A stretch of DNA of 64,000 bases from Megalobrama amblycephala (GCF_018812025.1 NC_063052.1:22942226-23006225); one strand, 5' to 3'; shown: positions 34,331 to 46,487, numbered from the stretch's first letter. Notes: generated by a model not told the origin, from the sequence alone. Program-made: numbers and translations.

Positions 34331-34502
34331 TGAAACACCTGACAGGTGGTGATGTTACAAATGACACTGGAGCTTCAAAGCGTGTATAAAGTTTACAGCT
34401 CAATTTCTCTGTTTTCAGAGAAACACGTGAATGCTTCACTGTGTGTCAGAATGTTTGAATCCAGACCACTACTCTGGGTTTATGGAAGTTTCAATCCATT
34501 TA

Positions 34503-34505
<3 letters not shown>

Positions 34506-34574
<69 letters not shown>
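34506..34574. repeat. (TA)n microsatellite
   Basis: Perfect TA dinucleotide run of about 69 bp. Confidence 0.97.
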
Positions 34575-34576
<2 letters not shown>

Positions 34577-34902
34577 CCTATTGCCTAGTACATTATCATA
34601 TATTCTGCCATATTAACACTATAAAAACAATAAAATAATTAGAGCACCATTTACTTGACTCAAATAACTGTTGGTATAGACCTATTTTGTGGTGGTAGAA
34701 AATGAGTTTTCCTCCACTTGTTACCACTATTTTTCTGCCACAAGATGGCACTGTTTTCAATACTCTTGCTGCTTCAAATCTTTTCCTGAAACAATTTTTC
34801 CCAGAGGTCACATTTGAAGGCTTCATACTTGCATACAATACTGCAGATAAAGCTTAAGCATTTATATGTCTGATAAAAATGGAGAAGCGCAAAACTGTGT
34901 AT
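34575..34902. other. No gene recognised
   Basis: AT-rich sequence without element ends or coding signals that I can identify. Confidence 0.4.
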
Positions 34903-35053
34903 TGCTGCATCCCAATTCGCATACTGTCCTTCCTAAATAGTATTCAAAATTAGAATTAGTGTGTCCCAAATCATAATGTTGAAATATTCCAAAGATACTG
35001 GAATATTAGAATCTGAATACTTAGAATCTGAATACTTAGAATCTGAAGTGCAG

Positions 35054-35396
35054 ATCTGGGCTGCGTTCCACTCCAAATTTTTATTCCCTTCACTCGCTAA
35101 CTTCCCTCCGTCTTGTGGACGATTATGCAATTAATTCTTAAAAATAATTAATATATCATACACTTCAGTTAAGCGCGATCTGCTGTGACGTCACAATCAA
35201 GTTGAATTGTGGGATATAGAGCTGCTTTAAGTGACTCACTCCCTCGGTCAAAATCGAGGGGACGAGGGTCTGTCCATATAAACTTCCCTTGTCTACTTCA
35301 CAAAGTGGAACGCACTTAAAAATGGCGGCAAGGATTTCCCCGAGGGGAAGTGCTTAGGGAAGTTTGCGAGTGCATGTCTAAAATTGGAGTGCAGCC
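35054..35396. mobile_element. Short terminal-inverted-repeat element
   Basis: Inverted ends GGCTGCGTTCCACTCCAA and TTGGAGTGCAGCC. Candidate 8-bp duplication AAGTGCAG (35046-35053) / AAGTGCAC (35397-35404), one mismatch, suggesting hAT type. 343 bp with no coding capacity. Confidence 0.55.
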
Positions 35397-36542
35397 AAGT
35401 GCACACTCTAACGGCTAATATTGCCCATAACACATTGCACTGTGGACGAGAATTCAATTAGAACTACAAATTTAAATAAAAAGTGTTTTTAAAAAAAACA
35501 CAAACATGTAGGATGTGTGAGACCGACGGTTAAGCAAAGTGGTTAAGATAAAGAGGTTTGAGTCATTAATAATCAGTATCTAACCTGATGAGAAGATATT
35601 TATTAAGGTTATCCACATTATATTTCATCTGCAACAGCATTGTGAACTTTTATAATGATGCATTTGGTCATTAACTTTTAAATGCATCATTATGTAAACA
35701 TGAGGAGAGTGCTCTGCATGAAAGACCCATGACTGGCAGATCAACATGCGACTACATTTCTCTCCGAAAAGGTAGGAAATTAAATTGAATTGTATATGGA
35801 GGATTTTAAAGGGTTAGTTCACCCAAAAAAGAAAATGTCATTTATTACTCACCCTCATGCCGTTCCACACCCGTAAGTCCTTCGTTAATCTTCGGAACAC
35901 AAATTAAGATATTTTTGTTGAAATTTGATGGCTCAGTGAGGCCTCCGTAGCCAGCAATGACATTTCCTCTCTCAAGATGCATTAATGAACTAAAAACTTT
36001 AAATGAGTTCATGTGAGTACAGTGGTTCAATATTAATATTATAAAGCAACGAGAATATTTTTGGTGCACCAAAAAAACAAAATAACGACTTATTTAGTGA
36101 TGGCTGATTTCAAAACACTGCTTCAGGAAGCTTCGGAGTGTTATGATTCTTCTATGTCAAATAATGATTCGGATCGCGTGTCAAACCGCCAAACTGCTGA
36201 AATCACGTGACTTTGGCGCTCCAAACCGCTGATTCGACGCGCTGATTAATAATGCTCCAAAGCTTCCTAAAGCAGTGTTTTGAAATCGGCCATCTCTATA
36301 GAGAATACGAACCGACGTCACGCCTCGTTGCATGCCGGGGCGGCGCCGCCATTTTGACAGGATCGCCCTCTATTATTCGCACTGAAATTAATACAGATTC
36401 TTGCTTACCTTTTGTTTTGTTTCTGCCATTAAGTGGAACGTTAACATTTTTAATGGTATCGTTTGCAGGGAATAGAAGCTATTTTATTGCGTCGCATGAT
36501 CATTTTATTTATTTATTTATTTTCACTGAAGTTTTGTAGAAT

Positions 36543-39132
36543 AGCTGTCGCTAGAGCGGCATCTCCAGCGGCCGCGGCATCGGCATCTAGAGCAGCCAGG
36601 GACTTTATTCGGCAGCACCTGCCGCTGGCCATTATAATTCAATGTTGTTTTTTGTTTTATTTTAAAAACTACATTTAATCAAAATAACATAATATACCAG
36701 AAGACTATAATTTGTAAGCATTTATCACAAATTTTGTTAATAACGTTCTGATGCTCCACTACATAAGAGAAAGTAAATCACATGCTTTGATAAAATAAAA
36801 TTGCAATGTTATCCATTGCTTTGAAATGCACATGAATATAAACTGATATTTATACAGAAATTAATTTCTGATAGACTATGCTGCACAAAGCTGAAATTGC
36901 GGCATCTCGTAGCGGCATTTCAGGTGGCATCTCCAGCAGCCACGGATATTCTTCTAATTTTAAAAAGCTACATTGCAACAAAATAGCATTATATATCACA
37001 GGACTGTCATTTATCATTAATTTTTGTTAATATATAGGCCTTTTCTGACGCTGCAGTTGCTATCAGAGCACGCTGAAATTACTGCGTGTGTATATGAGTC
37101 ATTCTACGAAACGGGTGCTATTTGGGTCAGCAACGTTTGATCAGATGCATAAGGCACAAAAAATGTCCCAAAGTCTGTTTCCAAAGCTTAAAGTTATTAA
37201 TTCAAGTGTTCTTTTTAACATGATATATGATCAAATGTTTTTTTTTTTTTTGAAGATTAGCATACTATTTTTAATCATTTTTCATTATTACATAGCCAAT
37301 TTCACATGTCCGTGTTAACCAACATGACACTTGCATCTAAAGTATCACCAAATAAGTTATATATTTTTTTTCAAACATATACTATTTTCAGGATTATATT
37401 TGTGTCCCTGTTTACACAAAATATATTTATTCACAATAAACCTTATTTTTTTGGTAAATATTTTATGATTTGTGCACGTCCCTCAGTTTGACTTACCACC
37501 CCGTCACACTAACTTGTTTTATCTATAAATAATGCTCTGTTCCTTTAAATGACATCACAAAGCCTAAGTGACATCATTTGAGCCTTATAGCCACCAAGAA
37601 CAAAAGAAGGCAACTATGCACATTTTTTTTACATTGTTTATTTGTTGCTTTTTCATGTTAGGCAGGGCCCGTCAAGCTTAAACTTACCACCCCGGTGGTG
37701 GTAAATTTCATCCCAAAATGTCCCCTGATAAAAATCATATTCTGGGGGGGGTAAAACTTTTTTTTTTTTGGCAGGTTTCCTTTGGTAAAATTTACATTCC
37801 AAGGGCTAAATATCATGTTATTTGGGCTCGCTTCAACCCGCGGACATGAAAAACAACCCACGGCAACAGTGTAAAAGTAGCCTAGCCCAATTTCGCAGGA
37901 AAAATGCAGACTTGGCAACAATGTTTGGTTCATTAATTCACTCATTCACTCACTCACTCACACACTTTTTACTCAATTTGAAGGTATCTCCCCTCCCCCA
38001 GTTTTTAAAGTTTAAAACCAGCAGATCATATAGAGAAACACTTCGTCCATTCCACCCCGTCACATCAGTTACCACCCCGTTACAGGGTCATTTTGTTAAA
38101 GGTTTTTGGAAAGAAAATGAAATATTACATAAATTAACGTTGAATGATGTTCTTGTTGTGTGGACTGATCAGATAAATGTAACTTTATTTGTATTTTTTA
38201 AGTACAAACAATGAGGCCATTGAAAGGTCAAAAGGTCAATTTCAAGATTAAAAGTCTAAAAATAAGAAATATATATGAAATTACAGACTTTCTACTGATG
38301 GTTTCCAAAAAAAGGGACATTTTTCTATTATTAGGAAAACATTAGATTTTAAAAATCTGTTTCTTGTTTTACTATTCCAATGGACAAAGCTGAAATTGCT
38401 GAAATTGCGGCATCTGCAGCCATGGACTTTCTCTGGCAGCTGTCGCTGTTTGTGGCACCTGCCGCTAATTCGGTGTAATATTTTCACTTTAAAACTACGT
38501 TTGAAGAAATTAATATTAAGCTGCTATATACACAGGACTGTCATTACATTATATAGCTACCATAAGTCATATACACACGCAGTAATTTCAGCGTGCTCTG
38601 TTAGCAACTGCAGCGTCAGAAAAGGCCTACATAACAAAATTATTGATAAATGCTTACAAATGACAGTCCTGTGATATATAATGCTATTTTGTTGCAATGT
38701 AGCCTTTTAAAATTAGAAGAATATCCGTGGCTGCTGGAGATGCCACCTGAAATGCCGCTACGAGATGCCGCAATTTCAGCTTTGTGCAGCATAGTCTATC
38801 AGAAATTAATTTCTGTATTAACAAAATATCAGTTTATATTCATGTGCATTTCAAAGCAATGGATAACACTGCAGTTTTATTTTATCAAAACATGTGATTT
38901 ACTTTCTCTTATGTAGTGGAGCATCAGAACGTTATTAACAAAATTTGTGATAAATGCTTACAAATGATAGTCTTCTGGTATATTATGTTATTTTGATTAA
39001 ATGTAGTTTTTAAAATAAAACAAAAAACAACATTGAATTATAATGGCCAGCGGCAGGTGCTGCCGAATAAAGTCCCTGGCTGCTCTAGATGCCGATGCCG
39101 CGGCCGCTGGAGATGCCGCTCTAGCGACAGCT
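36543..39132. repeat. Long palindrome: ~560-bp arms around a 1.47-kb loop
   Basis: 36543-37097 and 38567-39132 are reverse complements with few differences. The first ~110 bp (GC-rich 'gcggcatctccagcggccg' part) match perfectly by eye. The loop is 37098-38566. The arms contain repeated 'ccgctggagatgccgc' words. The loop also has partial direct copies of arm sequence near 38390-38560. Confidence 0.85.
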
Positions 39133-39270
39133 GCCGAAGAAGTCACTGGCCGCTGGAGATGCCGCCGGAAGTGCCGCTATGAGATGCCAATGCCGCGGCC
39201 GCTGGAGATGCCGCTCAAGCGACAGCTGCCGAAGAAGTCCCTGGCCGCTGCGAGATGCCGATGCCGCATT
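39075..39270. repeat. GC-rich tandem repeat (gccgctggagatgccgc)
   Basis: Two to three imperfect copies of a unit of about 85-105 bp built on 'gatgccgcggccgctggaga' and 'gcgacagctgccgaagaagt'. It straddles the end of the palindrome's right arm. Confidence 0.6.
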
Positions 39271-39299
39271 TTGCGCCAGCCCTCTCTCAAAAGTCGATT

Positions 39300-40195
39300 C
39301 ATTTATTTGTTGGAAACATTTAAATGGTGCTTAAACGAGCACACTGAGTAGGCCTACAACTGTTGTCATTGTAACCCCCTTTTCCACGATCACAGATCAG
39401 AAGAATCAGAGATTATGGGTCAAATTCAGCGGACAGACGGACACGAACACGAACACAATGTATATATTTATTTTAACAAATGACAACCACACTAAGCAGT
39501 TTCATACCTTTATAAAAAACGTTATAAAGAAAATGTGTAAAATGCTTGCATTTTAAGTGATACTGAAAGTTTATATTTTAGTCTCATCCGTTTTTCAGCA
39601 TGTGCTTTATTTGTAAATAGAATTTGGTCTCTTTAATATCAGTCTAAGTGCATTAAGCCTTTTCTTGAGAGGACACGAGAGGAAACCCTTTAAACGTGTT
39701 GCGTTCATATTTTGGGCTCATTTGCGTATCTCCACGCAGTATGCTTTAATAAATATACAGAATTGTTTGTTTGTCACATGAAGCGTTTTTCTTGTTAAGC
39801 ATTTGGATGTCCCCGTCAAGTTCTGCTAATTCACGAGCGCAGTGAGAGTCAGACTTGCAAAGGTAATGTTAATTATTAAACCAAACGAAATCAAAACGTT
39901 CAACAACACTTAGCAATGTGATTCTTTTATTGACTGATAAGCAGTGGGTTTAATCAGTGCAATTATGAATAGATTTGCCATCCGGCGTCTTCTCGTCATC
40001 TCCTCGACTTGGTGTTCCCTTGTTGTTTTTACACGTACAAAAGGCGAAAAAACGTTTTTCACTGTCTTGTTTTCTCTCAGAAGGATGATCTGAGTTACTA
40101 TCACAATTATCGATGCAGCATTAATGACATACAATGGTGACATTTTTCACAATCATGACAGAAAACAAATTACTGCACTAAACTCAATAACAGAA
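39300..40195. other. No gene recognised
   Basis: About 900 bp of non-coding interior of the element 36297-40282. No conserved frame. Confidence 0.4.
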
Positions 40196-40474
40196 AGGTT
40201 GCGCGATCCTGTCAAGATGGCGAATAAACAAAGAAGTTACCCAGAACTCAATGCGGCGTGACGTCAGATTCGTATTCTCTATGTCGTTATTTGATTTTTT
40301 TTTGCCTCACCAAAAATATTCTTGTCACTTTATAATATTAATATTGAACCACTGTACTCACATGAACTGATTTAAATAAGTTTTTAGTACCTTTATGGAT
40401 CTTGAGAGAGGAAATGTCATTGCTCCCTATGCAGGCCTCACGGAGCCATCAGATTTCAACAAAAAATATCTTAA

Positions 40475-43028
40475 AGGATTAGATCACTTTTAAATAAACT
40501 TTTGCTGATAATTTACTCACCCCCATGTCATCCAAGATGTCCATGTCTTTCTTTCTTCAGTCGAAAAGAAATGAAGGTTTTTGATGTAAACATTCTAGGA
40601 TTTTTCTCCATATCATTCATTTCAATGGGCACCAAATGGTTGAAGGTCCAAATGGCAGCTCCAATGCAGCTTCAAAGGGCTTTAAACGACACCAGAGGAT
40701 ACCAGACGATGAATAAGGGTCTTATCTAGCGAAACGATCGGTCATTTTAAATTTTTTTTTAAAAAGTTTAAGTTTTATAAGCACAAATGCTGGCTTTGCT
40801 CTTTTCTCCGATGCGCGTTCGTGACGTCACGTAATACGCAATTACGTTGAAAAGGTCACGGTTGACGTAGGCGTAGCCATAGGAAATCTCTGAAAAGTCA
40901 CAAATTTCTGTCCTGACAAAAATTTTCTTTTAGACTTAAAACACCCAGGATACGCACACCTTTCAAGCGTGAGTTTAAAATATTCTAACTGACCGCCAGA
41001 GTGAGTTTTTTTTTAAGGCGACCCTTATTTTAGAACGTTTGCCCTTATTGTTTCCATGGCGACGCGTGCGTGTCACGAGCGCTGAACCAGTGTTGCCAAC
41101 TTAGCGACTTTGTCGCTAGATTTAGCGACTTTTCAGACCCCTTTAGCGACAATTTTTCAAAAAAGCGCCTAGCGACAAATCTAGCGACTTTTTGGACAAA
41201 CTTCAGTAACTTTTCAAATGTCACCAACACTGTCCTGTGAGCGCGAGGTCTTGCTTTCCCGTTGCCGTCATTGAGTGGCTGAGAGGAGCAGCAGCACCGT
41301 TGAGTGCACGGCATCTGACAGACGTGAATGAGCGAGTACGAGCACACAGTGTTGCCACGAACCAAACACTATTTCTGATTCTCCTTTGTTTTATATTTAA
41401 AGAATTTAGTTTGATGGTTTTGATTTCCATTTTTCTCGTGTGCTTATTATCACTTATTTTACTCACTATCACAGAGCTTTAGTTCATCCAGTTTCCGAGC
41501 TCTCTGAATTCATGTAATTTACAAATGTATAAAAATGTCATTCATTATATCATACGCGTTTAGTTGCCGGACAAAAAAATAAATTATATATATATATGAG
41601 AACAGCTTTATTTGACATTCGGCTATATTATATTATATTGTATTAAAATACAGTAGGCTATGTGAGCACGGATTAGGAGAGAAAACACATTAGACAGGCA
41701 GAATGCAACCGACGTGATGACGTCACGAATATGCTAATTTACCCATGACGTCATCTAGCGACATTTAGCGACTTTTTGGGCAGGCTTTAGCTACTTTCCT
41801 TTGAAAATAGTTGGCAACAGTGCGCTGAACGTAGCCACAATAACACTGTATGAGAGATGGATCACTATTATTTTGTTTTTCCTTTTTTATTTAAAATATT
41901 CGCAAACTTGCTTACATGTCTTCAACTATATGATATTCCGATTCTCAAATATGTGTGAGTGAGTGTGTTTTGTCCTTTAAAAACCTTTATAAATGATCTT
42001 TAGCTTGATCTATAATGCGAGATGGGCGCCGCCATCTCAGTTTGCACTGCAGTTCACAGAGTTCTGTCAGTCTGATTTACAGCAGGTGAATACATCAGTT
42101 TCTCCTGAAATATATGCAAGTAAGTGGCTGGTGAACTGGAAGAATAAGAGAGTAAGCTTTATAGTTACTTAGACCCATTATGTGTGTCTGATATGAATAA
42201 ATGTCGGCAAATTATATTTGAATTCACTGTTTATTGATGCTTCCACTGACGTCTGACATCAGTGTGTATTTTATAAACTCCAAATGTATTGTTTAATGGT
42301 GCTTATGCGTATTTAAATGTCTGAAACCTTAAAAGAAACATTATGCGGCTGAAAACACTGCATAGCTGTGATGACAAGAGAGCGCGCATCCGTCTCGCAG
42401 CCAGAGCGCGAAAGCACAGTTTAAATCTAGCAGTTATGTGACGTCGCTGAACATTCTAAATCCCATATGTGTGGAACCGTACCCCCAGGGGCACAGAAAT
42501 AAACATCCCATATGTGGGAACGTACCGCTCAAAGGGTTAAACAATAAACTGACACAAAGACATTTGAATATGTGTATACGATCCTCCTTCCGCACATTTG
42601 TAATGTAAACACTGACTCGATACTTCCGCCTACGTCAACCGTGACCTTTTCAACGTAATTGCGTATTACGTGATGTCACAAATGCGCATCGGAGAAAAGA
42701 GCAAGGCCAGCCTTTGTGCTTATAAAACTTAAACTTTTTTTTTTTTTTTTTTTTTAAATGACCAATCGTTTCGCTAGATAAGACCCTTATTCATCGTCTG
42801 GTATCGTCTGGTGTCATTTAAAGCCCTTTGAAGCAGCACTGAAACTGCCATTTGGACCTTCAACCGTTTGGTGCCCATTGAAATGAATGATATGGAGAAA
42901 AATCCTAGAATGTTTACATCAAAAACCTTCATTTCTTTTCGACTGAAGAAAGAAAGACATGGACATCTTGGATGACATAGGGGTTAGTAAATTATCAGCA
43001 AAAGTTTATTTAAAAGTGGAGTAATACT
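40475..43028. mobile_element. TTAA-target element with ~420-bp inverted arms
   Basis: TTAA at 40471-40474 and 43029-43032. Long inverted arms of about 40475-40915 and 42610-43028 share 'aaataaacttttgctgataa' and 'aaaggtcacggttgacgtag'. It interrupts the right arm of the element 35810-43129. The unpaired middle holds the hAT-like insert 41088-41822. No coding gene. Confidence 0.7.
41088..41822. mobile_element. hAT-like non-autonomous element
   Basis: Begins CAGTGTTGCCAAC, ends GTTGGCAACAGTG. Perfect 8-bp target duplication CGCTGAAC (41080-41087 / 41823-41830). Subterminal repeats of TAGCGAC and AGTCGCTA occur at both ends. 735 bp. No transposase. Confidence 0.8.
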
Positions 43029-43322
43029 TTAATTTGCATTCTGAAGATTAACGAAGGTCTTACGGGTGTGGAACAGCATGATGGTGAGTAATAAATGACA
43101 GAATTTTCATTTTTGGGTGAACTAACCCTTTAACTGTGATTGACAGGGCAGTTTAAACTGTTACAGGTTTCGTAACTAAGCGACAGAACATCCATTAAAG
43201 ATGCAATTTTGACCCAAAGCTTGCATACTCTTCTGCTACACACTCAAAAGTGTGTACTTTTCTTCACAAAAACAGTACATACTTTTAGGGCATAGTATAA
43301 GTAGGCAAATTGGGATGCAGCA

Positions 43323-43735
43323 TATGACTTCTCTTATAAATAGCACTTTTTCCGAAAATAAATAATCACAAATGTTTAATGGAAAACATGTTAAATTGGC
43401 TGTCATGGAAAAGAGTTAATATGCTGTCGATTTGTGATAAGCTATTTCTTCACAAAAGCATTTTATTCAGAGTTCTAAAGCCTTTCCTCTATTGACATCC
43501 ATTAAAAGCAGCTTTAATGGTGAGGAAACTGATCTTGCCGTGCGCAAGGTTAAACTGCACGAACAGACCATCTACGGGACAAGCCGGATTCCACCAAAGC
43601 ATTTTTATCTTTATGCTTCCATAATACCCAGGTAGCCAAACTGATTCGGCCGGATAATGGCCCAGATCCGGCAGGCCAGAAGAAATAACTTGGCCCAGTT
43701 GCGGTTGCCAGACTCGGGATGAATGACGCCCCAGA
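43323..43735. other. Non-coding sequence leading into a tandem repeat
   Basis: No gene. From about 43620 GGCCCA/GGCC-rich words foreshadow the 88-bp repeat, probably as diverged copies. Confidence 0.4.
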
Positions 43736-43739
43736 ATCG

Positions 43740-44145
43740 GCCCAAATATACTGGCCGGCATTGGGCCACAATCACTCCGACAAGAATTGAACACTTAGCC
43801 GGTATTGGGCCAAGTCTGGGTACTGAAACTGAGCCGACACTGCCGGCATTGGGCCACAATCACGCTGACAAAAATTGAACACTTTGCTGATACTGGGCTG
43901 AGTCTGGGTACTGAAATTGAGGCGACACTGCCGGCATTGAGCCACAATCACGCCAGCAAAAATGGTACACTTAGCCAGTACTGGTCCTAGTATGTGTACT
44001 GAAACTGAGCCGACACTACCAGCACTGGGCCACAAATAACGCCAGCAAAAATGGTACACTTAGCCGGTACTGGTCCAAGACTGGGTACTGAAACTGAGCC
44101 AGCAATGGGCCACAATCACGCCAGCAAAAATGGTACATTTATACT
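43740..44145. repeat. 88-bp tandem repeat, about 4.5 copies
   Basis: 'gggccacaatcac' recurs at 43763, 43851, 43939, 44027 and 44107 (spacings 88, 88, 88, 80). Each unit also has 'tactgaaactgagccgacac' and 'acacttagccggtactgg'. Open frames on the minus strand here simply follow the repeat. Confidence 0.9.
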
Positions 44146-44696
44146 ATAGTACATCTTGATTGTTAAAGGTGCCCTAGATTATGTTTTTAAAAGATGTAAT
44201 ATAAGTCTAAGGTGTCCCCTGAATGTGTCTGTGAAGTTTCAGCTCAAAATACCCCATAGATTTTTTTTTATTAATTTTTTTAACTGCCTATTTTGGGGCA
44301 TCATTATAAACGCGCAGATTTTATGCTGCTGCCCCTTTAAATCCCGTGCTCTCCGCCCACAGAGCTCGCGCTTGCCTTAAACAGTGCCTTAACAAAGTTT
44401 ACACAGCTAATATAACCCTCAAAATGGATCTTTACAAAGTGTTCGTCATGCATGCTGCATGCATGCGTCGGATTATGTGAGTATTGTATACTGTTATATT
44501 GTTTACTTCTGATTTTGAATGAGTTTGATAGTGCTCCGTGGCTAACGGGTAATGCTACACTGTTGGAGAGATTTATAAAGAATGGAGTTGTGTTTATGCA
44601 TTATACAGACTGCAAGTGTTTAAAAATGAAAATAATGACGGCTCTCTTGTCTCCGTGAATACAGTAATAACCAATGGTAACTTTAACCACATTTAA

Positions 44697-45472
44697 AGGT
44701 CCCGTTCTTCGTGATCCCATGTTTCAAACTTTAGTTAGTGTGTAATGTTGTTGTTAGAGTATAAATAAAATCTGTAAAATTTTAAAGCTCAAAGTTCAAT
44801 GCCAAGCGAGATATTTTATTTAAGTCGCCTACATCGAACGGCCAGTTTGGACTACATCCCTCTACTTCCTTCTTTAATGACGTCACTAAAACAGTTTTTT
44901 GACTAACCTCCGCCCACAGGAATACACAAAAAAGGGGGCGTGGTCTTGTTGCGGTCCCACGGAGAAGAGCAAGAGTTGCGTTTGTAGAGTGTGTTTGTCG
45001 CCATGTCGTCGAAACGCTGTTATTTTCATCCCGCAGTCCAATCACCTTTGTTTGGCCTTCCCAGGGACGCTGTACTTAGAGATCAATGGTTACAATTTAT
45101 GTTTAACTCGGTTCCCGAAAATTATAATCCACATGTGCAGCATATTTTGCTGAGGACAGCTTCCTCAATCTCAATCAGTTTAATGCCGGATTCGCACAAA
45201 GATTATTCTTGAAAGATGGAGCAGAAGCTGCTGTCGAATCACAACACAGGAACCGCTGGCACAATCAGAACTCGTTACGTATTTCTGAAGGAGAGACTTC
45301 ATCGAACAAGGAAGTCATCAGCCCGTTTTTATGACAGTGGAAACAGCGGTATACAGATAAGTAAATTATGTGAAAAATACTGTTTTTTTTTTACACGCGA
45401 AACATGAACACGTGTTATATTGCACACTATAAACACAATCAAAGCTTCAAAAAACCACGGAAAACGGGACCT
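44697..45472. mobile_element. TTAA-target element retaining a THAP-like exon (Kolobok-like)
   Basis: Ends AGGTCCCGTT and AACGGGACCT, with further inverted similarity inward (CCGTGGTTTTTT region). Perfect TTAA duplication at 44693-44696 and 45473-45476. 776 bp. Kolobok transposons use TTAA targets and encode THAP-finger proteins, so the broken THAP-like frame inside supports that class. Confidence 0.72.
45003..45250 (+). pseudogene. Broken THAP-type zinc-finger exon
   Basis: ATG at 45003 (a GTG-Ala context precedes). The frame reads C-Y-F-H-P, then L-F-G-L-P-R-D and L-R-D-Q-W-L-Q-F-M, matching the THAP core pattern L-P-x-D...W. Near 45137 the frame slips; in the next frame C-A-A-Y-F-A-E-D-S-F follows, the position where THAP domains have C-x2-H-F, here with His replaced by Tyr. 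It continues Q-F-N-A-G-F-A-Q-R-L. The DNA-binding zinc site is therefore lost. Similarity is from family knowledge, not a search. Confidence 0.55.
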
Positions 45473-45923
45473 TTAACAGTACATTAGCAACATGCTAATG
45501 AAACATTTAGAAAGACAGTTTACAAATATCACTAAAAATATCATGTTATCATGGATCATGTCAGTTATTATTGCTCCATCTGCCATTTTTCGCTATTGTT
45601 CTTGCTTGCTTACCTAGTCTGATGATTTGGTTGTGCACATCCAGACGTTAATACTGGCTGCCCTTGTCTAATGCCTTTTATAATGTTGGAAACGTGGGCT
45701 GGCATATGCAAATATTGGGGGCGTACACCCCGACTGTTACGTAACAGTCGGTGTTATGTTGAGATTCGCCTGTTCTTCGGAGGTCTTTTAAACAAATGAG
45801 ATTTATATAAGAAGGAGGAAACAATGGAGTTTGAGACTCACTGTATGTCATTTCCATGTACTGAACTCTTGTTATTTAACTATGCCAAGATAAATTAAAT
45901 TTTTCATTCGAGGGCACCTTTAA

Positions 45924-46217
45924 ATTAAAAAGTATATTTGCACTTACTTCAACAGAATTAAAAATAAATAAATAAATAAATTGTGTGTTCAGTACAACTT
46001 CTAAAATATGTGTATTAAACCAGTTTTATCTTATAAAAACAGAGCTTTGATTTTTTTTTTTTTTTTTTTCCACAAAATTACATTACCTTATAATATTAAA
46101 ACAATTTTTTACAGTGTCCTTGTTAAGCCTACATGTACTTATGCATGCCAACTAAATATGTCAACTTTACAGAGATTAAGGGTTTGCCACACCATTTTGC
46201 TGTCTGGGACCCCATGA
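45924..46217. other. No gene; fragment of a GTGTCCTTGTTA element
   Basis: AT-rich. At 46113-46145 'acagtgtccttgttaagcc' matches the end of the element at 30323-32053. Otherwise unassigned. Confidence 0.4.
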
Positions 46218-46297
46218 ATCACTCCATGCCTATGGAGCATCAATATATGCTCAATATATCACTCCATGCCTTTGGAGCATCAATATATGCTCCTTTC
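46218..46297. repeat. 40-bp tandem duplication
   Basis: 'atcactccatgcctNtggag' followed by 'catcaatatatgctc' occurs at 46218 and 46258. One mismatch seen in the unit. Confidence 0.85.
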
Positions 46298-46487
46298 CCC
46301 CAAATAAATATGATGCAATGAAAATATGAGTGATATGACAATTTATTCATGCCTTAGGTAAAATTAGTTTGATTTTGGGCCCTCTCTTTCCCCCATCTCT
46401 GTCCGAAGCAAGCTGCAGCTGTCTTTTGACAAACATTTTTTAATCTCTTCATCTAAAAAAAAAAATCAGTCACAATACTACATAATA

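Larger units (their letters stand above)
36297..40282. mobile_element. Inverted-repeat element containing a long palindrome
   Basis: Left end ATAGAGAATACGAACCGACG then TCACGCC, right end GGCGTGACGTCAGATTCGTA then TTCTCTAT. The similarity of the two ends extends about 80 bp, including 'gacaggatcg'. It interrupts the centre of the TTAA element 35810-43129. No protein-coding gene; the interior is dominated by the palindrome at 36543-39132. Confidence 0.55.
35810..43129. mobile_element. TTAA-target element with long inverted arms
   Basis: Ends AGGGTTAGTTCACCC and GGGTGAACTAACCCT, flanked by TTAA at 35806-35809 and 43130-43133. The arms are about 300 bp: left 35810 to about 36090. The right arm is broken into 43129-43033 and 40470-40284 by the insertion 40475-43028. 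A smaller hairpin ('aaaacactgcttcaggaagc') lies at 36108-36280. Non-coding. Confidence 0.65.
34903..43322. mobile_element. Outer inverted-repeat element of the 35-43 kb nest
   Basis: Left end TGCTGCATCCCAATTCGCAT, right end ATGCCTACTT...-type inverted partner closing with AAATTGGGATGCAGCA at 43322. Flanking TAT on both sides may be the target duplication. Contains the elements 35054-35396, 35810-43129 and everything nested in the latter. No transposase recognised. Confidence 0.55.
44167..45919. mobile_element. TTAA-target (Kolobok-like) non-autonomous element with nested copy
   Basis: Ends AGGTGCCCTAGA and TCGAGGGCACCT-type inverted pair, with TTAA at 44163-44166 and 45920-45923. About 970 bp once the inner element (44697-45472) is removed. 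No coding gene of its own is recognised. Confidence 0.7.

Noticed and set aside
34346..34616. Frames with Y-I-Y-I runs
   Set aside because: Translation of the (TA)n microsatellite.
43489..44059. Overlapping minus-strand open frames of 73-101 codons
   Set aside because: They follow the 88-bp tandem repeat and repeat its composition; no protein family resemblance.
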